Shown: piece after piece, positions 39,320 to 47,055 of the stretch | Layout of the letters: each line of letters begins with the position of its first letter | Numbering within the stretch: position 1 is the stretch's first letter | From: Colwellia psychrerythraea | GTDB taxonomy: Bacteria; Pseudomonadota; Gammaproteobacteria; Enterobacterales; Alteromonadaceae | Length of the DNA stretch: 64,000 bases | Reading direction: 5' to 3' | Assembly: GCF_000764225.1 (NCBI RefSeq) | Contig: NZ_JQED01000005.1 | Location: forward strand, 327,390 to 391,389 | Notes under the pieces: generated by a model | What the model saw: the letters and a program-made list of their open reading frames with translations, nothing else | What the model was told of the DNA's origin: nothing | The model's database searches: none | Program-made: the position numbers and the translations under genes

Positions 39320-39874
39320 ATGCCTAATTCAGCCATAGCACCATCAAAACTACTAATTGTTGAAGATGATGTTATTTTTGCCAATACCCTTAATAGACGT
39401 TTAACTAAACACGGCTTTGATTGTGTGCAAGTTGATAATAACAACGATGCGTTACTTGCATGCCACCGCCATACGCCTGATTATATTTTATTGGATATGA
39501 AGTTGGCAGAAGAAAATACCTTATCAATCATCACTCCTTTACGTAAATTACGCCCGCAAAGCCGCATTGTATTACTCACGGGGTTTGCTAGCATTGCTAC
39601 GGCTGTTGACGCGATAAAGTTAGGTGCTGATGATTATTTATCTAAACCAGTAGATAGCCAGACACTTCTTGCGACACTTAAAGGCAGCAAGGCTGAAACT
39701 ATCGAAGTCGACACTCAAAGCGAAGAAACTTTATCGGCAGAACAAGTTGAATGGCAACATATTCAACAAGTGTTGAAAGCTAATCAGGGGAATATTTCGG
39801 CTACCGCTAGACAGCTTTCAATGCACAGGAGAACGTTACAACGTAAATTGCAAAAAAGACCTCATGCAACTTAA
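39320..39874 (+). CDS. RegA/PrrA/ActR-type response regulator
   Basis: A 184-residue two-domain regulator. The receiver (about 10-122) has LLIVEDDVIFANTL, the phosphoacceptor Asp in DYILLDMKL and Lys in DDYLSKPVDS. A short linker leads to a Fis-type helix-turn-helix, NQGNISATARQLSMHRRTLQRKLQKR, the hallmark of the RegA/PrrA/ActR family. The ATG at 39320 has GGGAG five bases upstream and is preferred to an in-frame GTG two codons earlier. It forms an operon with the RegB-type kinase and likely controls respiratory or redox genes. Confidence 0.88.
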   Translation: MPNSAIAPSKLLIVEDDVIFANTLNRRLTKHGFDCVQVDNNNDALLACHRHTPDYILLDMKLAEENTLSIITPLRKLRPQSRIVLLTGFASIATAVDAIKLGADDYLSKPVDSQTLLATLKGSKAETIEVDTQSEETLSAEQVEWQHIQQVLKANQGNISATARQLSMHRRTLQRKLQKRPHAT

Positions 39875-39894
39875 GCTGGCAAAGCTAATGTGTT

Positions 39895-41007
39895 TTAAAA
39901 ATTATAGGCTAAGTGCTGATGAAATCTTATCATCACTTCTTCTTTAGTCGGCTCAATTTCAAGTTCTACTGCCATCAGCTGCATTGCTTGCTCTATTTGA
40001 TTTAAAAATCGACCAAATCCGTGACCACTATTATTTTCAGGTGTTGCTACAAAGACTAACTGAACATTATCAGTTAGCTCATCTGCACTCCATTTACTAA
40101 CAATTCCGCATGGGCTTTGCTCAGGGTTATAACCCAACATTTGTAACTCACCCACACGAGATACAATTTCATGAATACTATATCGAACAATAGGCACCAA
40201 ACCATTGGCAATCAGCGCACCATTATTTAGGTTATAACGCTTAGCCGCCATAGTAAAAACATCGGTTAAATACATATATAACGGGTTGTAAGGGTCTTTT
40301 GAATGGCTATCTATTTCTACTTGTTGCAATAGTTCATTACTGATATTCAAAGTAACTACTGCATAATTCATGGCGCTATGATGAGTCGGTACTGTCACTT
40401 TTTGACTGGCATAACGTTTATCAATTTCACGCAATTTATGGGCTTGGGTAAGAGTACATCCTTTATTCTGAGCAAACAGATCGTAAGTCAGATGCTGATG
40501 ATCTCTCAAACGCATATCGCTTTTATCTAACTTAATTCTTTCACAAAAGTTCTCGACCACTTGACTCACTTTACTGTGAAAATTAGCCGCATTAACTCTA
40601 ATGTCGTTACCTGTTGCTAAAAAAAGTAGACAAATTTTCTTTGCCCTTTTACTGCCATCGAAAAATGATTTTTTAAGGTGGTGATTCTCTGGATTGTAGT
40701 AAAACAGAATTTGCTGATTCGTTTGCCATTGATGCATTTCTTGGCTATATCTTACGCGCGCCAGTTTATCATTAGCAATAAACTGGCAATTATCGAGCTC
40801 AACACCATCAGTTAACTCAAAGAATAGAGCAGATAATTGTTGGTAAAAATCATAGTATGGCTGCGGCTTTAGTTCACTATAATTGCTCGAGAACTGCTGA
40901 AACACTTCGTCAGTCAAGGTAAACTCAGCTAAAATATACTGGTTATCACGCACATTACCAGGTAAATAGGCTTTATGAGCGGCACTTCGTTTTCGAATAA
41001 TTGACAT
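39895..41007 (-). CDS. DUF3083-family protein
   Basis: A 370-residue soluble protein resembling the DUF3083 family of Shewanella, Colwellia and relatives. It looks like two related halves: NQYILAEFTLTDEVFQQF...YYDFYQQLSALFFELTD near 18-65 and MNYAVVTLNISNELLQQV...YNPLYMYLTDVFTMAAKRY near 210-260. Function is unknown. I use the ATG at 41007 (MSIIRKRSAAHKAYLPG), which has AGGG eight bases upstream; an ATG two codons earlier overlaps that site. It converges on the regA-type gene, with only 20 bases between stops. Family assignment is from memory. Confidence 0.65.
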   Translation of the reverse strand: MSIIRKRSAAHKAYLPGNVRDNQYILAEFTLTDEVFQQFSSNYSELKPQPYYDFYQQLSALFFELTDGVELDNCQFIANDKLARVRYSQEMHQWQTNQQILFYYNPENHHLKKSFFDGSKRAKKICLLFLATGNDIRVNAANFHSKVSQVVENFCERIKLDKSDMRLRDHQHLTYDLFAQNKGCTLTQAHKLREIDKRYASQKVTVPTHHSAMNYAVVTLNISNELLQQVEIDSHSKDPYNPLYMYLTDVFTMAAKRYNLNNGALIANGLVPIVRYSIHEIVSRVGELQMLGYNPEQSPCGIVSKWSADELTDNVQLVFVATPENNSGHGFGRFLNQIEQAMQLMAVELEIEPTKEEVMIRFHQHLAYNF

Positions 41008-41013
41008 GTTCAT

Positions 41014-41469
41014 CCCTAAATTAATTAACGCGGTTGAGCTTTACTCACAATACTTCAAAATGCTGGTTGCAGGATGTCTGATTTACCCATAATAAAAGCG
41101 CATCTTTTCATTAAGGGTTACTCCCTTATTAACCGATGTATAATCATCATGTGTATCTAAGAGCCCACTGCAGGCTAGATTTAGAATAGTCTAATGCACG
41201 TTATTGACTTCTAGAGAAAAAAGCATTTCCTTCAATCAGAACATTGCCTAATAACACTTCTAATTTCGACTAAATCCTGCATTTTTAGGTAACATAGGTA
41301 TTGCTATTAGCCTTTTAAGATGGGAGCAGTATAATAAACACTAATGAAGCTTTTGTGACTTTTATATGTCACTAATATTACACTGGCAAACAAATTTACG
41401 AGAACAGATTAAGCTGAAACCTAGCTCTATCTAACTTTCATTAGCACTTATCCTACAAAAGGATCTATT
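41014..41469. other. 455-bp gene-free stretch
   Basis: Between the divergent DUF3083 and DUF3820 genes. It is AT-rich, with a short palindromic run around AAGGGTTACTCCCTTATT near 41115-41132. It presumably holds both promoters. No RNA gene or other coding frame is supported. Confidence 0.4.
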
Positions 41470-41688
41470 TTGTTAAACGATCAACAAGCCCTGATTGAAG
41501 CCATTAATCAAACCATGCCTTTTGGAAAGTATGCTGGTAGAAAGTTATTGCAATTGCCTGAGCCATATTTGGTGTGGTTTCAAAGCAAAGGCTTTCCTGA
41601 AGGAAAATTAGGGCAACAATTAGCCTTGATGTATGAAGTGAAGCTAAATGGCTTAGAAACCATGCTGAAACCTTTATTGCGTACTTAA
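41470..41688 (+). CDS. DUF3820-family small protein (TTG start)
   Basis: A 72-residue protein with the DUF3820 core MPFGKYAGRKLLQLPEPYLVWFQSKGFPEGKLGQQLALMYEVKLNGL. The same FGKYKG..L.DLP..YL.W motif is found in relatives of exonuclease-X C-terminal domains, and the family may bind nucleic acid. The start is a TTG with AAAAGGATC eight bases upstream; the first internal ATG would cut into the conserved core. Function is not established. Followed by the rmf region. Confidence 0.78.
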   Translation: MLNDQQALIEAINQTMPFGKYAGRKLLQLPEPYLVWFQSKGFPEGKLGQQLALMYEVKLNGLETMLKPLLRT

Positions 41689-42158
41689 TAGCGTGGAGTA
41701 TTTTTTCTCAAAGGAGTTTATGTAACAACCATGGATTAAAAGCAGCTACTTTTTTAGAGTAATTTTATCTATTAAACATGCTATTTATTATCTATCGCAA
41801 TAATGTTTTAACATGAAGTGATGCTAACAATTTGTTTTACCAAAGCAAACTTTCATGAAAAAAAATATGCCCTGAGTTTTTATTTCTTCGTCCTGATTTC
41901 TCCTGCTGACAGTTACATATTTTCACTTGCGTCAGCTGGAAAATTCCTCTTAAATAACTCGTCGATTGATCAAATTTCATACATCACTAGGTCGATGCAA
42001 AATTCGACAATCGGTCGCTGTATGGTATTAAGTATTAAATGATCCTAGGTAAATGAGGGATACAAATTTGTTTATTAATTGATTTATCAATTAATACCAA
42101 TCGGTCTCATCTCTTGAGCTGTTTGGCACACTTACAGAAAGTTTATAAGGTGAAATAA
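41689..42158. other. 470-bp stretch upstream of rmf
   Basis: No convincing gene. An open frame of 74 codons at 41818-42042 has poor protein character and no ribosome-binding site. The rmf promoter should lie toward the right end. TACCAATCGG at 42095-42104 recurs in the same orientation at 42400-42409, beyond rmf. Confidence 0.4.
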
Positions 42159-42332
42159 ATGAAAAGACAAAAAAGGGATAAACTTGGTAGAGCACATGCT
42201 AATGGATATCAGGCTGGTCTTGGCGGCAAAACAAAGGAACAATGCCCCTATCAGAGTGTTAATGCAAAATCACAATGGTTAGGAGGTTGGCGAGACGCCA
42301 TAAGCGATAGAAACTTAGGACTTTTTAAATAG
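42159..42332 (+). CDS. rmf: Ribosome modulation factor Rmf
   Basis: A 57-residue basic protein beginning MKRQKRDKLGRAHANGYQ and continuing with AGLGGKTKEQCPYQ and QWLGGWRDAISDR. It matches E. coli Rmf almost throughout (conserved KRQKRD, GYQAG, CPYQ, SQWLGGWR). Rmf binds the 30S subunit in stationary phase and promotes inactive 100S ribosome dimers. ATAAGGTGAAATAA precedes the ATG. The gene is short and easily missed. A terminator-like hairpin follows. Expression in other bacteria depends on growth rate and ppGpp; nothing in the sequence shows this directly. Confidence 0.95.
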   Translation: MKRQKRDKLGRAHANGYQAGLGGKTKEQCPYQSVNAKSQWLGGWRDAISDRNLGLFK

Positions 42333-42348
42333 ACATTAAGTTAGAAAT

Positions 42349-42378
42349 TTATCCCCAAATTCTACTGTTTGGGGATAA
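42349..42378 (+). terminator. Hairpin after rmf
   Basis: TTATCCCCAAA (42349-42359) and TTTGGGGATAA (42368-42378) form an 11-pair stem with an 8-base loop, 17 bases past the rmf stop. The following GTATATTTCT is only a weak U-tract. Confidence 0.65.
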
Positions 42379-42414
42379 GTATATTTCTAAATTAAGTTGT
42401 ACCAATCGGACTAA

Positions 42415-43785
42415 TTAAATCACTCGAGAAAAACGTTGCTGATTAACATGTTTTTTCATATAAGCATCAAAGCTCATACAAATAATACGAATTAATAAAC
42501 GGGCTTTTTGTCCAACTTTAATATAATTTTCATTATTTTCGACTAAACCATCATTTATAAAAGTATCTAGTAGTGGTAGATCTTCGGCAAAATATTCGTC
42601 AAAATTAATATTATATTTTTCATTAATGACTTGCTTATCTAGGTACAAGTTACACATTAATTCCTGAATAACCTCACCGCGTAAAATATCATCTTCAGAT
42701 AAACAAACACCTTTAATTTGCGCATGTTGTCTTTCTGTTATTGATTGATAATATTCTTTCAAATCTTTTATATTCTGACTAAAACTATTGCCGATAGAGC
42801 TAATTGATGAAACACCTAGCCCTAATAGGTCACAGCCACCTTTAGTGGTGTAGCCTTGGAAGTTACGATGCAAAGTACCATCACTTTGTGCGACCGCTAA
42901 TTCATCATTAGGTTTAGCAAAATGATCCATACCAATAAAGTCATAACCAAAGTCACACAGCGTTTCTATTGCCAACTTCATTAAGGCAAATTTTTCTTGC
43001 GTATTTGGCAACCATTCATCACGTAACTTACGCTGTGCAGCAAATCGGCTTGGTAAATGGGCGTAACTAAAAAGAGAAATACGATCAACATCCCATTCGT
43101 GTGCTTTTACTAACGTTTTAGCAAAATTCTCAAGTGTCTGATGAGGTAAACCATAGATCAAATCGATATTAATAGACTTAAAACCAACATCTTTGGCATG
43201 CTGAATAAAATCACCAATGAACTCGGTTGACTGAACACGGTTAATCGCTTGTTGTACTTTTAAATCGAGATCTTGCACACCTAAACTTAAGCGATTGAAA
43301 CCTAATGAAAATAAATGTTCAGCTAAGTCCATTTCGATTTCACGTGGGTCAATTTCAATGCTCATTTCTAGCTCATCTGAGAAATTGAATTTCTCTTTCA
43401 ATAAAGAGACTAGTTGAGTGATTTGCGGATGCGTTAAAAAGCTGGGCGTACCACCGCCCCAATGTAATTGTTTAACTGTGTACTCTTCAAACAATGGTGC
43501 CTGTAGCGCTATCTCTTTTGCTAAATATTCAAGGTAAGTATCTGCTTTGCCACGATGACGAGTAATAACCTTATTACAACCACAGTAATAACAAAGCGTG
43601 TGACAAAATGGGATATGCACGTAAAGTGACAATTCGCGATTTTGCGAAGTTTCTATCGCTTTAATAAAGTCTTCATGCTTAAAGTCATCATGAAACTCTA
43701 ACGCTGTTGGATAAGAGGTGTATCTCGGTCCGCTGGTGTTATATTTACTTAATAGCGTATTATCGAAGAATTGACTTACTTTCAT
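42415..43785 (-). CDS. hemN: Oxygen-independent coproporphyrinogen III dehydrogenase
   Basis: Radical-SAM enzyme (456 residues) that converts coproporphyrinogen III to protoporphyrinogen IX without oxygen. The 4Fe-4S/SAM motif is HIPFCHTLCYYCGC with Cys61, Cys65, Cys68 and Cys70, the true-HemN signature rather than the HemW variant. It also shows LHWGGGTPSFLTHPQ, EIDPREI, RLSLGVQDLDLKVQQAINRVQ and DLIYGLPHQTLE. The length equals E. coli HemN (457). A candidate FNR box lies at -41.5 from a predicted start, which fits anaerobic induction. It is downstream of yihI and the DUF2489 gene. Confidence 0.95.
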   Translation of the reverse strand: MKVSQFFDNTLLSKYNTSGPRYTSYPTALEFHDDFKHEDFIKAIETSQNRELSLYVHIPFCHTLCYYCGCNKVITRHRGKADTYLEYLAKEIALQAPLFEEYTVKQLHWGGGTPSFLTHPQITQLVSLLKEKFNFSDELEMSIEIDPREIEMDLAEHLFSLGFNRLSLGVQDLDLKVQQAINRVQSTEFIGDFIQHAKDVGFKSINIDLIYGLPHQTLENFAKTLVKAHEWDVDRISLFSYAHLPSRFAAQRKLRDEWLPNTQEKFALMKLAIETLCDFGYDFIGMDHFAKPNDELAVAQSDGTLHRNFQGYTTKGGCDLLGLGVSSISSIGNSFSQNIKDLKEYYQSITERQHAQIKGVCLSEDDILRGEVIQELMCNLYLDKQVINEKYNINFDEYFAEDLPLLDTFINDGLVENNENYIKVGQKARLLIRIICMSFDAYMKKHVNQQRFSRVI

Positions 43786-43818
43786 ATTTTCTTACCGTTT
43801 AATTTAGTGAACGAAAAT

Positions 43819-43860
43819 AGTATAGCTTTTATATAATTTATACGCATTGATCAAGCGCAA
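43819..43860 (-). promoter_or_regulatory. Candidate FNR-activated promoter of hemN
   Basis: Read leftward, TTGCGCTTGATCAA (43860-43847) matches the FNR consensus TTGATNNNNATCAA at 8 of 10 defined bases. A -10 TATACT lies at 43824-43819, predicting transcription from about 43812. The box centre is then 41.5 bases upstream, the class II activator position. It lies 62-75 bases before the hemN ATG. Transcription start is inferred, not measured. Confidence 0.6.
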
Positions 43861-43910
43861 CAACAGAGCTGAATAAGATCTGTAATTGCAAGCAAGGTCC
43901 GCTATTGTCG

Positions 43911-44399
43911 CTAAGAAGTTAGGTGGGCGAGTTGTTCAGTAGTAAACTTGTATAACTCATCTAAATCACTGACAACCTCATCATGCCTTTTATTCAACGC
44001 AGTCATACGCTGATAATCCTCACGCATTCGATCTTTTTTTGTCAGATTTTTACGAGCATCAAGAATTGAGAGATTTTTAATTTCATCGTATAAGCCAAAT
44101 ATGCCCGGAAACTTCTCAGTCAGTTCCGTTAAGGTTTTCAATGAAGACAATAATACCGACAAACGCCAGCAACCTTCATCGAACTCACATTGCTCTTCCT
44201 GCATTGCACGGGTTATTAATAATATGCTATCAAACACCTTTTTATCATGCTTATTTAGTGCTTGTTGATGAGCCAACTCAGCTTGTGCTTGTTGTTCTTT
44301 TTGCTGAGCTAGCTGTTTTAATAACTTACCTGCATAAACAGCCAAGGCAATGACAATGATAACGCCAATCAATAAAGCATATAGCCAAAAATCACTCAT
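43911..44399 (-). CDS. DUF2489-family membrane-anchored protein
   Basis: A 162-residue protein with one N-terminal transmembrane helix (FWLYALLIGVIIVIALAVYAG) followed by a Gln/Ala-rich coiled coil and a helical domain containing CEFDEGCWRLSVLLSSL and KNLTKKDRMREDYQRM. It is the DUF2489 family, regularly found between yihI and hemN in gammaproteobacteria; the function is not known. The start lies 5 bases after the yihI stop, so the two genes are coupled. The mature domain should face the cytoplasm or periplasm depending on anchor orientation, which I cannot settle. Confidence 0.78.
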   Translation of the reverse strand: MSDFWLYALLIGVIIVIALAVYAGKLLKQLAQQKEQQAQAELAHQQALNKHDKKVFDSILLITRAMQEEQCEFDEGCWRLSVLLSSLKTLTELTEKFPGIFGLYDEIKNLSILDARKNLTKKDRMREDYQRMTALNKRHDEVVSDLDELYKFTTEQLAHLTS

Positions 44400-44404
44400 T
44401 GATG

Positions 44405-45001
44405 TTACTCTTTTTCTTCAAAATCAGAGAAGTCAGGTCGGTCTAACTTATCCCAAAGTTCATCTTCGCTGTCACTGCCGTTAGACTCATCACTAGCATC
44501 GTCATCCTCATCAAGGCCTAATTCAGCCGATAATACTTGATGCCGGTCCATTTTCTCGTTGTAGTAATCAACTTCTTTCTCAGTCAATGCAATTTCATCT
44601 TCTTGCTTAGCTAGAATGTTTTGCAACAGTTCATCCTGCTCAATAGCATCAATTTCTTGCTCGGCAGATAATTCAATCACTGTATTTTCAACAAAGCGTA
44701 CACTCGCAATAGCTGATGATTTTTCGCTATTTTGCTTGGTGTTCATTTGTTTAGGCTTATCTTGCTTGGCAACAACTTTGCCTAAAACAATGGGTGTTTT
44801 ACTTCCAAGGCGAGGGTCTTTATTACCACCTTGCTGTTTATTGTCAGCTTGGCTCTGCACCGCTTCTTTTTGACGGTTACCTGCCACTTTACCCGTTGTT
44901 TTACGGATACGTTTCTCAACTTTCGCTAATTCTTGCTTACTTAATTTAGGTTTAGCTGTAGGTGCTCCACCTGGTTTTCTAGATTTTTTTGAACGAGACA
45001 T
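44405..45001 (-). CDS. yihI: YihI, Der GTPase-activating protein
   Basis: A 198-residue highly charged protein. The basic N-terminus (MSRSKKSRKPGGAPTAKPKL, TRKTTGKVAGNR-like region) is followed by a flexible middle with GSKTPIVLGK, and an acidic C-terminal half (LDEDDDASDESNGSDSEDELWDKLDRPDF). This is the layout of YihI, which stimulates the GTPase Der and so tunes 50S ribosome assembly. The frame is open 12 residues upstream; I use the ATG at 45001 because SRSKKSRK is the family start. First of the yihI-DUF2489-hemN group. Confidence 0.85.
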   Translation of the reverse strand: MSRSKKSRKPGGAPTAKPKLSKQELAKVEKRIRKTTGKVAGNRQKEAVQSQADNKQQGGNKDPRLGSKTPIVLGKVVAKQDKPKQMNTKQNSEKSSAIASVRFVENTVIELSAEQEIDAIEQDELLQNILAKQEDEIALTEKEVDYYNEKMDRHQVLSAELGLDEDDDASDESNGSDSEDELWDKLDRPDFSDFEEKE

Positions 45002-45085
45002 AAATACAATTACTTTCTTACTAATAATGTCGAACATTTTACGTTATTAATGGTTTAAAAACCTTAAAAAGCAGAAAAAAGACAC

Positions 45086-45113
45086 AAAAAAAGCGCCCAT
45101 GGGCGCTTTTTTT
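45086..45113. terminator. 28-bp perfect palindromic terminator
   Basis: A7 then GCGCCCATGGGCGC then T7: a complete palindrome able to form a GC-rich stem with U-tracts on both strands. It lies 13 bases past the stop of the 85-residue gene on its right and upstream of yihI on its left, so its main job is to end leftward transcription of the small gene. Confidence 0.9.
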
Positions 45114-45126
45114 GTCTTTCGCTAAC

Positions 45127-45384
45127 TTAAAGGCGAATCTTAATCTTTGGGTGAGTATTAATTTCTCCCCCTTTAGAGATAACAGCGATATTATCATTAC
45201 AACTTAGAACTGCCACATGAGTATCATGAAGATCTCTAATAAAGCTAAGCTTATAACCAAATTGCGCTAAGCTACTGGCAGCAAATTTCTGTGCCAAGGT
45301 TAAGCTTTCCCAAAGTTTATCTGTATCCTCCGACACTTCTTGCCGACGTTCCAACAGGTATTCTCTTCGCATTGCTGAAGCCAT
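45127..45384 (-). CDS. Conserved small hypothetical protein
   Basis: An 85-residue protein I cannot assign. It has an Arg-rich helical N-terminus (MASAMRREYLLERRQEVSEDTDKLWESL) and a compact beta-like C-terminus (KLSFIRDLHDTHVAVLSCNDNIAVISKGGEINTHPKIKIRL). It is supported as a real gene by a strong GGGAGGGG eight bases before the ATG and a dedicated terminator after its stop. Cytosolic, with no signal or membrane segment. It is divergent from tesB. Confidence 0.65.
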   Translation of the reverse strand: MASAMRREYLLERRQEVSEDTDKLWESLTLAQKFAASSLAQFGYKLSFIRDLHDTHVAVLSCNDNIAVISKGGEINTHPKIKIRL

Positions 45385-45552
45385 AATTTCCCCTCCCTAG
45401 ATCAATTATGATGTAGATAAGTTGTTATTATTATTGTTACTCTATTTTGAATGAAATTTAACCTACTTTACATACAACATCAATAGCGATTACACTGTCA
45501 ACATGAATTAGTTGGTTTTTAAGCAAATAGTCTTTGATATATAAGGTAAAAA

Positions 45553-46410
45553 ATGACACGTGTATTAGATGAGTTATCAGCATTATTAAAACTAGAAGTC
45601 ATTGAACAGGGCATCTATCGAGGACAAAGCCAAGATTTAGGCTATAAAGCTCTCTTCGGTGGTCAAGTCATGGGACAAGCACTATCGGCAGCTCAAGAAA
45701 CAATTGCAGCAGATCGCACTGTTCATTCCTTACATTCTTATTTTTTACGCCCTGGAGACGCAAGTTTACCTGTTATTTATGAGGTGGAAGTTATTCGTGA
45801 TGGCTCAAGCTTTAGTACCCGAAGAGTACAAGCAGTGCAAAATGGTAAAGCCATTTTTTATATGACAGCATCTTTTCAACACGCTGAAATAGGGTTTGAT
45901 CATCAAGATACTATGCCAGATGTGGTAGCCCCAGAAGAGCTTCCGTCATTTACCGATTACATTAAAGCCAACCAGCATGCTATACCTAAAGCTTTACGAG
46001 AAAAATTTTTAGCTGAAAAGCCCATCGATATTCGCCCTGTTAAGCAATATAATTGGTTACAGCCTAAAGCAACAGAGGCGGTAAGCCAGATGTGGATAAA
46101 GGCCAATGGCAATTTACCCGACGACTTAGGTATACACACCTATATGTTAGCTTACACGTCAGATTTCCACTTTCTACCTACGGCTTTGTTACCTCATGGC
46201 GCCAGTTATTGGCAACCTAACTTTCAAATTGCCACCATAGATCACGCAATGTGGTTCCATCGCCCGTTCCGTTTTGATGATTGGTTACTCTATTGCGTCG
46301 ATAGTCCATCGGCTAGCAATGGCCGGGGACTAGTCAGAGGACAAATATATAATCGTCAGGGGGAGTTAGTCGCTTCTACCATGCAAGAAGGTGTGATTAG
46401 GCAGCGCTAA
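45553..46410 (+). CDS. tesB: Acyl-CoA thioesterase II
   Basis: A 285-residue double-hotdog thioesterase that hydrolyses medium- and long-chain acyl-CoA. Typical TesB stretches are GLYRGQS-like IEQGIYRGQSQDLGYKALFGGQVMGQALSAA, VHSLHSYFLRPGDASLPVIYEVEVIRDGSSFSTRRVQAVQ near the N-terminus, and MLAYTSDFHFLPTALLPHG, ATIDHAMWFHRPFRFDDWLLY and NGRGLVRGQIYNRQGELVAS later. The catalytic Asp (AYTSDFHFL), Thr/Ser and Gln (RGQIY) are in place. ATATAAGGTAAAAA precedes the ATG. Single gene. Confidence 0.93.
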   Translation: MTRVLDELSALLKLEVIEQGIYRGQSQDLGYKALFGGQVMGQALSAAQETIAADRTVHSLHSYFLRPGDASLPVIYEVEVIRDGSSFSTRRVQAVQNGKAIFYMTASFQHAEIGFDHQDTMPDVVAPEELPSFTDYIKANQHAIPKALREKFLAEKPIDIRPVKQYNWLQPKATEAVSQMWIKANGNLPDDLGIHTYMLAYTSDFHFLPTALLPHGASYWQPNFQIATIDHAMWFHRPFRFDDWLLYCVDSPSASNGRGLVRGQIYNRQGELVASTMQEGVIRQR

Positions 46411-46489
46411 GCAGAGTTATCAGTAATATGGCATCGCATTTTTTACCATATTACGGGTAGAGAACAGACATCAAGTAGATTAATAAAAG

Positions 46490-47041
46490 TTATTTATCTC
46501 GCATTTTCTTTTCTAATGCTTTGCGTTTTTCAACCGCAAGTGATGTTACTCGCGCTTTTAGCTCCGACTCAAAACCTAACATAAAGTATACTTCTGCCAT
46601 TAGAAATAATGGCCCTATTAGAAATTGACTCAAATCGTCAACAAAAGCCGGTTTAGCTTTTTCATAATAATGACCAATAAACTGAATAACCCAGCCGATA
46701 ACAAACAGAGCAATTGCGATATAGATTAAATTTGGTGTACCGCTAAATAACTGTGCAATATACAAATTAGTGAATATATAGGCCAACATGCCTGCAGCTA
46801 ATAGACGGTGTAAAAAAATATAATAAATAGCAACGACAGAAAAAATAGCCATCGCAAGAGTATAGTGCAAAGTAAGCTGAGTACTAAAGAGTTCATCCAT
46901 CGTTATTTCAAAAACAATAGTATTTAGCATCAATGTTACGGCAAACACAATCAAAGGCACACCAATGAAATGTGTTTTAATATTTTTTTGATTCAAGTGC
47001 ACACTTTTATAGCGCGCTAATTGTTCTTCAATTGACTTCAT
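46490..47041 (-). CDS. Mpo1-like (DUF962/YGL010w) membrane protein
   Basis: A 183-residue membrane protein of the Mpo1/DUF962 family. It starts MKSIEEQLARYKSVHLNQKNIKTHFIGVPLIVFAV, with the conserved His of the HxxxxN...HFIG motif. About four hydrophobic helices follow, including AIALFVIGWVIQFIGHYYEKAKPAF with a second conserved His. Yeast Mpo1 is an iron-dependent dioxygenase in 2-hydroxy fatty-acid breakdown; the bacterial role is inferred only. I use the ATG at 47041 rather than one 11 codons upstream, which would overlap the mscS-type gene. Its start is 14 bases after that gene's stop. Confidence 0.8.
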   Translation of the reverse strand: MKSIEEQLARYKSVHLNQKNIKTHFIGVPLIVFAVTLMLNTIVFEITMDELFSTQLTLHYTLAMAIFSVVAIYYIFLHRLLAAGMLAYIFTNLYIAQLFSGTPNLIYIAIALFVIGWVIQFIGHYYEKAKPAFVDDLSQFLIGPLFLMAEVYFMLGFESELKARVTSLAVEKRKALEKKMRDK

Positions 47042-47055
47042 CACGATACTCTTTG

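Noticed and set aside
41818..42042. 74-codon plus-strand frame before rmf
   Set aside because: GTG start without ribosome-binding site, no recognisable domain, and poor protein character.
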